Assembly (NCBI GenBank): GCA_025455225.1
Contig: JALOMY010000068.1
Span: forward strand, 1 to 10,390
Length of the DNA: 10,390 bases
Origin: Cyclobacteriaceae bacterium
GTDB lineage: Bacteria > Bacteroidota > Bacteroidia > Cytophagales > Cyclobacteriaceae
Direction: 5' to 3'
In this document: positions 5,509 to 10,390 of the stretch, piece after piece
Numbering within the stretch: the first letter of the stretch is position 1
Layout of the letters: each line of letters begins with the position of its first letter
Position numbers and translations under genes: made by a program
Notes under the pieces: generated by a model
The model's input: only the letters and a program-made list of their open reading frames with translations
Database searches by the model: none
What the model was told of the DNA's origin: nothing

Positions 5509-7923
5509 ATGACGATCTCGTATAACTGGCTGAAAGAGTACATTGATATTCCTGAATCACCCGAAGCCATAGGTCAGGTACTCACATCCACCGGTCTGGA
5601 AGTAGAGAGTGTAGAGTTTTTTGAAACCATAAAAGGAGGTTTGAAAGGTCTTGTTATCGGCCAGGTATTAACGTGCGTTAAGCATCCGAATGCCGATAAG
5701 CTTTCTCTTACCACCGTTGATGTTGGCGGTGAAAAACCATTACCTATTGTTTGCGGAGCATCCAATGTGGCAGCCGGTCAAAAAGTGATTGTAGCCGTTC
5801 CAGGCACTACCCTTAATCCCTTTAAAGGCGAATCCTTTACCATTAAATCTGCGAAAATCCGGGGCGAACAATCGGAAGGAATGATCTGTGCAGAAGATGA
5901 AATTGGATTAAGTGAAAATCATTCAGGCATCATCGTACTGGATACCGATTTACCGAACGGAACACCAGCCTCAACATACTACAATATTCAAAGTGATTAT
6001 TGTATAGAAATCGGACTTACCCCGAACCGGGCGGATGCCGCTTCTCACCTGGGTGTGGCCCGTGATATTAAAGCGGTACTGAAACGGCAAATGCGCTGGC
6101 CGTCTGTAGATGCTTTTAAAACAGATAATCATTCACTGCTTGTTTCGGTTACGGTGGAAGATCCGAAAGCCTGCCCGCGGTATTCGGGTATCACACTTTC
6201 CGGAGTTACGGTAAAGGAATCACCCGACTGGTTGAAAACCCGGCTAACGACAATCGGGTTAGCCCCGATCAACAACATAGTTGACATTACAAATTTTGTC
6301 TTGCATGAAACCGGTCAACCTCTTCACGCCTTTGATGCAGACGAGATAACCGGAAAAAAAGTAATTGTAAAAACACTTCCTGTGGATTCTGTTTTTGTAA
6401 CACTTGACGGCAAAGAACGCAAGCTTCTATCCACGGATCTGATGATCTGCAATGAAAAAGAGGGCATGTGCATTGCCGGAGTGTTTGGTGGAATCCATTC
6501 GGGTATAACCGAGAAAACCAAAAACATTTTTCTGGAGAGTGCATTCTTCTCACCCGACTACATCCGTAAAACATCCATGCATCATGGATTAAAAACAGAT
6601 GCTTCTTTCCGTTTTGAACGGGGCACCGATCCAAACCTCACAGTCTATGCGTTGAAACGTGCGGCTCTGTTAATAAAAGAAATTGCCGGTGGATCAATTT
6701 CATCTGATCTGGTAGATGTATATCCACATAAAATTGAACACCGGGTAATTGAAGTAAAGGATAAAAATGTTAATCGCCTGATCGGTAAGGTAATTCCCAG
6801 GGAAGAAGTCTTTTCAACCCTAAACCGGTTGGATATCCAGGTTTTGGATAAAACGGACGACCGTTTCACAGTTTCAGTTCCTCCCTATCGCGTTGACGTT
6901 TTGCAGGAAGCGGATGTGATTGAAGAGGTCCTGCGTATTTATGGTTTCAATAATATTGAGTTGAAGCCCTATGCCGGCTCCGATTTCATTGCCGGCTTCC
7001 CTTCAAACGACATCAATAAATACCGGAATACCATCGGCCAGATGTTGGTAGGCAATGGATTCTATGAAATCTGGACCAATTCGTTAACCAATGAAGCCTA
7101 CCAGCGAAAACATAACCTGGTATTTGATGGTGAACCTGTTTCGATATTAAATAAACTCAGCGAAGAGCAGGGCATTCTACGGCAATCCCTTCTCTTTACC
7201 GGTCTTGAAGTGTGCGCCTATAACCTGAATCGCAAGCAAAAAGACCTTAAGCTGTATGAGTTCGGGAAAATTTATTTTAAGAAAGATAATGCGTATCAGG
7301 AAGAAGAGCGTATTGCCTTATATCTAACTGGTTCCTTCGAACCTGAAAACTGGCAACGCCCGTCTGTTCAGGTTACGGTTTATGATTTAGCCCGTTATGT
7401 GAACCAGGTCATTCAAAAATCGGGTATTGAATCAGTGAAACAGGAAACCCTTCAGCATCAACTTCTTGATTATGGTGTTTCTTTATCTGCCAAAGACCGG
7501 ATCATCGGTTACTATGGTAAAGTAAAAACTGCCCTGCAGAAGGAATTCGGCATCAAACAAGATATATTCTATGCCGAGTTGGATGCTACCTTGCTTTTCA
7601 ATCAGTCAAACCCTAAGTTAGTGGTGAGGGAAGTGCCTCGATACCCGGAAGTGCGGAGAGATTTGTCGCTTGTGCTCGATCGGAATGTGAGCTTTGAAGA
7701 AGTACGTAAGTTAATCCTCAATACGGAGAAGCGGCTGATCAGGGAAATCATTACATTTGACGTATACGAAGGGGATAAGATTCCAAAAGGAAAAAAAGCC
7801 TATGCATTGGGCTTTACCCTGCAGGATGAATCTAAAACCCTGACTGACGAAGAAATTGATTCAACCATGAACCGCCTGATCAAAGCTTTTGAGCAAACAT
7901 TAGGCGCAGTAATTCGGAAATAA
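5509..7923 (+). CDS. pheT: Phenylalanine--tRNA ligase beta subunit
   Basis: 804 residues, full length for bacterial PheT, which with PheS forms the alpha2-beta2 enzyme that charges tRNA-Phe. The domains are in the normal order: N-terminal segment (1-38), EMAP-type tRNA-binding OB fold (about 40-155), B3/4 editing domain that hydrolyses mischarged Tyr-tRNA (about 215-390), B5 domain (about 412-480), inactive synthetase-like core (about 490-700), and the FDX-ACB anticodon-binding domain (711-803, starting YPEVRRDLSLVL). Acidic residues D469, E472 and E473 lie in the B5 segment ADVIEEVLRIYGF. The start is ATG 5509, where the conserved MTISYNWLKEYIDI begins. The alpha-subunit gene is not adjacent, unlike the pheST operons of many bacteria. 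The gene is followed 66 nt later, same strand, by the coiled-coil/zapA/rny group, with no terminator between. Confidence 0.98.
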   Translation: MTISYNWLKEYIDIPESPEAIGQVLTSTGLEVESVEFFETIKGGLKGLVIGQVLTCVKHPNADKLSLTTVDVGGEKPLPIVCGASNVAAGQKVIVAVPGTTLNPFKGESFTIKSAKIRGEQSEGMICAEDEIGLSENHSGIIVLDTDLPNGTPASTYYNIQSDYCIEIGLTPNRADAASHLGVARDIKAVLKRQMRWPSVDAFKTDNHSLLVSVTVEDPKACPRYSGITLSGVTVKESPDWLKTRLTTIGLAPINNIVDITNFVLHETGQPLHAFDADEITGKKVIVKTLPVDSVFVTLDGKERKLLSTDLMICNEKEGMCIAGVFGGIHSGITEKTKNIFLESAFFSPDYIRKTSMHHGLKTDASFRFERGTDPNLTVYALKRAALLIKEIAGGSISSDLVDVYPHKIEHRVIEVKDKNVNRLIGKVIPREEVFSTLNRLDIQVLDKTDDRFTVSVPPYRVDVLQEADVIEEVLRIYGFNNIELKPYAGSDFIAGFPSNDINKYRNTIGQMLVGNGFYEIWTNSLTNEAYQRKHNLVFDGEPVSILNKLSEEQGILRQSLLFTGLEVCAYNLNRKQKDLKLYEFGKIYFKKDNAYQEEERIALYLTGSFEPENWQRPSVQVTVYDLARYVNQVIQKSGIESVKQETLQHQLLDYGVSLSAKDRIIGYYGKVKTALQKEFGIKQDIFYAELDATLLFNQSNPKLVVREVPRYPEVRRDLSLVLDRNVSFEEVRKLILNTEKRLIREIITFDVYEGDKIPKGKKAYALGFTLQDESKTLTDEEIDSTMNRLIKAFEQTLGAVIRK

Positions 7924-7951
7924 TGAACTATTCATGTACCGATTTACAACG

Positions 7952-7993
7952 ATGAAAAAAGGAGAACCAAAACCAGAAAACCTTCTTGCATGA
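7952..7993 (+). other. 13-codon mini-ORF overlapping the next start codon
   Basis: ATG at 7952 opens a frame encoding MKKGEPKPENLLA and stops at TGA 7991-7993. Its stop overlaps the ATG of the coiled-coil gene (7990-7992) in the ATGA arrangement typical of translational coupling. A purine-rich AAAAAAGGAGAA lies inside it. It may be a leader peptide that feeds ribosomes to the next gene, or chance; nothing here shows that it is translated. Confidence 0.25.
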
Positions 7994-8286
7994 ACCAGGA
8001 ACTGTTAAAGACCAATCTCAATGGTTTGGAGCGCAAAATTATGGTGCTCATCAACGAACACAAGAAACTGAAAGAAGAGATAAAATCGTTAAAAAATGAA
8101 AATCAGGAGCTTAAAGCGGGAATCCACAGCCGCGATGAGCAACTGGGCCATTTTAAAAATCAAATTAAAATCTCTAAAATTGTGGATAACATTAACCCGG
8201 AAGACGGAAGTGTTTCGGAGTTGAAGAAGAAAGTGGACGAATACATTCAGGAAATTGATAAGTGTATCGCTTATTTAAGCCGTTAA
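7990..8286 (+). CDS. Small coiled-coil protein upstream of zapA
   Basis: 98 residues, not assignable by me to a named family. Residues 3-62 are a long heptad-rich helix dominated by Lys, Glu and Leu, interrupted near 44-52. A breaker, NINPEDGS (67-74), then leads into a second amphipathic helix (75-97) with EYIQEIDKCIAYLSR. The composition and size recall ZapB-like or other small cell-division coiled coils, but similarity between coiled coils is unreliable. No signal peptide or membrane segment is present, so it should be cytosolic. It lies 18 nt before zapA and 66 nt after pheT, on the same strand, so a role with ZapA at the division ring is a reasonable inference from position only. ATG 7990 is the only good start; an internal ATG at 8041 would remove 17 residues of the coiled coil. 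Confidence 0.85.
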   Translation: MNQELLKTNLNGLERKIMVLINEHKKLKEEIKSLKNENQELKAGIHSRDEQLGHFKNQIKISKIVDNINPEDGSVSELKKKVDEYIQEIDKCIAYLSR

Positions 8287-8304
8287 ATCTGTAAGACCTT
8301 GTAC

Positions 8305-8592
8305 ATGGAGGAACTTTCCATACGAATTAAAATAGCCGACCGCGAATACCCGATGAAGGTAAAAGCGAATGACGAAGAAAAAGTTAGAAGCGCAAGCCGG
8401 CTGATTAATGACAAGTTAAAGTCCTACAGAGATCAGTTCGGCATTGATGATAAACAAGATTTGTTGGCTATGGTGGCCTTCGACAGCCTGGTAGAAAAAA
8501 TGTCTACCGAGGAAAACCACCAGGAAATTGACCAGACCGTTTTTGAAAAGGTTAATCATTTGAACCAACTCGTTTCTCAGTCCATTCTTTAG
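8305..8592 (+). CDS. zapA: Cell division protein ZapA
   Basis: 95 residues from the ATG at 8305. ZapA is a cytosolic protein that binds FtsZ and cross-links its protofilaments to stabilise the Z ring. The N-terminal beta-hairpin head, with ELSIRIKIADREYPMKV (3-19), and the following VRSASRLINDKLKSYRDQF helix (27-45) are typical of the family. The DLLAMVAFDSLVEKM segment (52-66) starts the C-terminal dimer/tetramer coiled coil that runs to the end. A TTG two codons earlier (8299) is in frame, but the ATG gives the standard MEEL-type start and is preferred. It sits between the small coiled-coil gene (18 nt upstream) and rny (62 nt downstream), probably in one transcript. Family identification is good from pattern and size. 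Confidence 0.88.
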   Translation: MEELSIRIKIADREYPMKVKANDEEKVRSASRLINDKLKSYRDQFGIDDKQDLLAMVAFDSLVEKMSTEENHQEIDQTVFEKVNHLNQLVSQSIL

Positions 8593-8654
8593 TACTCCTT
8601 ACGTTTCGGGCAGGTAGCCATTCCGGGTAGTTTATAACCCTAAATGCTACTCGT

Positions 8655-10223
8655 ATGTCTGATTTAATCATCATAATTCCACTCAGCATAGCCGGGGCAA
8701 TCATTATCGGATTGCTGTTCGGCTCCTTCCTGTATAAGCGCAAGTATAACCGGAGGCAAAAAGACCTGGACGCCAAATCAAAACTGATTCTGAAAGAAGC
8801 TGAAATTGCCGCTGAGAATCTAAAAAAGGATAAGGTCCTTGAAGCCAAGGAGAAAATCCTAAAAATGAAGTCTGAATTTGAGGAGGAAGCCAACCGCAAA
8901 AAAAGTCAGATCATCTCCAATGAGCAAAAAATCAAGCAGCGCGAACAACAGGTAAACCGCGAATTGGAACAACTCAAACGGAAGGAATCCGAATTGACAG
9001 AGACGCAACAAAACCTGGCCCATCAGCTTGAACTGGTAAAAAAGCGCAAGGAAGAACTCGACCGCTTTAACCAGCAAAAAGTGGAGATCCTGGAAAATAT
9101 CTCCAAGCTTACAGCCGATGAAGCGCGTGAACAGTTGGTTGCTTCACTTAAAGATGAAGCACAAACACGTGCCTCCTCCTATATCAAAGACATCATGGAA
9201 CAGGCCAAGCTTTCGGCAACAAAAGAAGCCCGAAAAATTGTTATTGAAACCATTCAACGCACGGCCACCGAACACGCCATTGAAAACTGCGTATCGGTAT
9301 TCAATATAGAAAGCGATGATATCAAAGGAAAAATAATTGGCCGTGAAGGAAGGAACATTCGTGCCCTTGAAGCAGCTACCGGGGTGGAAATTATAGTAGA
9401 CGATACCCCTGAAGCCATCATCATTTCCGGCTTTGACCCTGTGCGCAGGGAAATTGCCCGCCTGTCGTTGCACCGGCTTGTACAGGATGGCCGCATTCAC
9501 CCGGCCCGTATTGAAGAAATTGTAGCCAAGACAACAAAAAACATTGAAGATGAAATTGTAGAGATCGGTGAACGCACCGTTATTGATCTTGGCATCCACG
9601 GTCTCCACCCGGAACTGGTGAAGATGGTGGGACGGATGCGTTTCCGCTCATCATACGGACAAAACCTCTTACAGCACTCACGCGAAGTAGCCAACCTCTG
9701 CGCCATCATGGCAGCTGAACTGGGGCTGAATGTTAAACAAGCCAAACGTGCCGGACTGCTGCACGACATTGGTAAGGTTTGGCCAGAAGAACTGGAGAAG
9801 CCCCATGCCATTGCCGGTATGGAATTGGCACAGAAATACAAAGAGCATGCAGTAGTATGCAACGCCATAGGCGCCCACCACGATGAAATCGAGATGACCA
9901 GCCCCATCTCCCCGATTGTTCAGGCTTGCGATGCCCTCAGCGGAGCACGTCCTGGCGCAAGACGCGAAGTGATGGAGCAATACATAAAGCGTCTTCGCGA
10001 ATTGGAAGAACTGGCGTCAAGCTTTGAAGGAGTTGAAAAATGTTACGCCATTCAGGCCGGTCGCGAATTGCGGGTGATTCTGGATGCCGAAAAGGCTACC
10101 GATGAACGTGCCAGCCAGCTGAGCTTCGATATTTCCCAGAAAATTGAACGCGATATGCAGTATCCAGGGCAAATAAAAGTAACCGTTATCCGGGAAATGC
10201 GATCGGTGGCTTATGCCAAGTAA
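8655..10223 (+). CDS. rny: Ribonuclease Y
   Basis: 522 residues, the normal length for RNase Y, a membrane-anchored endoribonuclease that starts decay of many mRNAs and can organise a degradosome. The domains are in order: transmembrane helix (about 4-26), long charged coiled coil (about 30-170), KH RNA-binding domain (about 210-275) with the GREG loop at 229-232, and the HD hydrolase domain (about 335-430). Predicted HD metal residues are H341, H370-D371 (LLHDIGK), H408-H409 and D426 (CDALSG). A conserved C-terminal region (430-522) includes the GARREVMEQYIKRL segment. All catalytic motifs are intact. The start is ATG 8655; an ATG at 8644 is out of frame. It is the last gene of the pheT-side group and is closed by the terminator at 10254-10277. 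Identification is secure. Confidence 0.97.
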   Translation: MSDLIIIIPLSIAGAIIIGLLFGSFLYKRKYNRRQKDLDAKSKLILKEAEIAAENLKKDKVLEAKEKILKMKSEFEEEANRKKSQIISNEQKIKQREQQVNRELEQLKRKESELTETQQNLAHQLELVKKRKEELDRFNQQKVEILENISKLTADEAREQLVASLKDEAQTRASSYIKDIMEQAKLSATKEARKIVIETIQRTATEHAIENCVSVFNIESDDIKGKIIGREGRNIRALEAATGVEIIVDDTPEAIIISGFDPVRREIARLSLHRLVQDGRIHPARIEEIVAKTTKNIEDEIVEIGERTVIDLGIHGLHPELVKMVGRMRFRSSYGQNLLQHSREVANLCAIMAAELGLNVKQAKRAGLLHDIGKVWPEELEKPHAIAGMELAQKYKEHAVVCNAIGAHHDEIEMTSPISPIVQACDALSGARPGARREVMEQYIKRLRELEELASSFEGVEKCYAIQAGRELRVILDAEKATDERASQLSFDISQKIERDMQYPGQIKVTVIREMRSVAYAK

Positions 10224-10253
10224 TTAATTAACAACAAAAGATTTAAATGAGAG

Positions 10254-10277
10254 AGCCGGGAAAACCCGGCTTTTTTT
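10254..10277 (+). terminator. Rho-independent terminator of rny
   Basis: A 7-bp GC-rich stem pairs 10254-10260 (AGCCGGG) with 10265-10271 (CCCGGCT) around an AAAA loop, and seven T residues follow at 10271-10277. It is a clean intrinsic terminator 30 nt after the rny stop codon, closing the group that begins at pheT. Confidence 0.94.
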
Positions 10278-10293
10278 ATTTACAGGCAACATC

Positions 10294-10324
10294 TTGAAAT
10301 CTCATCCGTTAATTATCATATTTG
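10294..10324 (+). promoter_or_regulatory. Candidate promoter of the last gene
   Basis: TTG at 10294-10296 and CATATTTG at 10317-10324, 20 nt apart, resemble the Bacteroidota -33 and -7 elements with one mismatch in the TAnnTTTG box. Transcription would start near 10330, inside the inverted repeat at 10325-10342, so a bound repressor would block it. Confidence 0.4.
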
Positions 10325-10342
10325 TTTAACAATTTTGTTAAA
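10325..10342. promoter_or_regulatory. Perfect 8-2-8 inverted repeat, candidate operator
   Basis: TTTAACAA (10325-10332) and TTGTTAAA (10335-10342) are exact reverse complements separated by TT. The repeat begins directly after the candidate -7 box and ends one base before the start codon at 10344. Size and symmetry suit a dimeric helix-turn-helix regulator, and the gene it precedes looks like a TetR-type regulator, so autorepression is the simplest reading. No bound protein is shown by the sequence. Confidence 0.6.
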
Positions 10343-10343
10343 T

Positions 10344-10390
10344 ATGGCTAAAACAACTGAAAAAGCCACCGAAGAGATCATTCTGGATGC
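10344..10390 (+). CDS. Probable TetR/AcrR family regulator, N-terminal fragment
   Basis: Only the first 15 complete codons are inside the window, reading MAKTTEKATEEIILD and running off the end. A short Lys/Thr-rich start followed by TEEIILDA is typical of the opening of TetR/AcrR repressors, whose first helix usually continues as AA-x-x-x-F. The helix-turn-helix itself is outside the window, so this is a suggestion only. The gene is separated from rny by a terminator and has its own candidate promoter and palindromic operator, which fits an autoregulated transcription factor. No other family can be excluded from so few residues. Confidence 0.5.
   Translation, partial: MAKTTEKATEEIILD

Noticed and set aside
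6287..6634. A cysteine-rich 115-codon minus-strand ORF inside pheT.
   Set aside because: It is antisense to the conserved B3/4 editing domain and shows no recognisable motif.
8299..8304. TTG start for zapA, adding two residues.
   Set aside because: The ATG at 8305 is a better start codon and gives the usual family N-terminus.
8593..8654. A 6S RNA or other small RNA between zapA and rny, as ssrS adjoins zapA in enterobacteria.
   Set aside because: The gap is only 62 nt, too short for 6S RNA, and holds only a weak 4-bp stem (8625-8640).
9144..9608. A 154-codon minus-strand ORF and neighbouring shorter ones inside rny.
   Set aside because: They lie opposite the conserved KH/HD region of RNase Y, and their length follows from the codon bias of the true gene.

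Overview
The window looks like a chromosomal housekeeping segment from a member of the Bacteroidota, probably Cytophagales or a near relative (the order is a guess). The phylum call rests on a textbook Bacteroidota promoter (TTTG, 19 nt, TACCTTTG) ahead of rpsT, TAnnTTTG boxes elsewhere, weak Shine-Dalgarno signals, about mid-40s % G+C by eye, and protein families common in that phylum. I see no phage, transposon, CRISPR, tRNA or rRNA sequence, and no gene looks broken.

Left part (1-2748): the tail of a GyrI-like ligand-binding domain protein converges on a minus-strand secreted metalloenzyme of the zinc-dependent phospholipase C / S1-P1 nuclease superfamily with a complete predicted tri-zinc ligand set. 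It diverges, across only 35 bp, from a secreted short-form M1 aminopeptidase. Both products carry signal peptides and are probably envelope or secreted scavenging hydrolases.

Middle (2749-5454): rpsT (S20) is a single-gene unit with its own promoter and a strong terminator. Then comes a tight cluster of radC, a DUF1684 protein with an N-terminal membrane anchor, and an exported DUF1028 protein with a TPR-like tail. The three genes are separated by 0 and 2 nt, so they are almost certainly co-transcribed.

Right part (5455-10277): pheT, without pheS beside it, is followed on the same strand by a 98-residue coiled-coil protein, zapA and rny (RNase Y), ending in a strong terminator. This places tRNA charging, Z-ring assembly and membrane-bound mRNA decay in one possible transcription unit. 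After the terminator, a new gene begins at 10344 and runs off the window. Its first residues resemble a TetR/AcrR regulator, and a perfect 8-2-8 inverted repeat lies 1 nt before its start codon, a good candidate autoregulatory operator.

I did not find a clearly novel defence or mobile system. The best leads are the uncharacterised coiled-coil partner of ZapA, the radC-DUF1684-DUF1028 cluster, the exact metal chemistry of the secreted PLC/nuclease-like enzyme, and the palindrome before the last gene.
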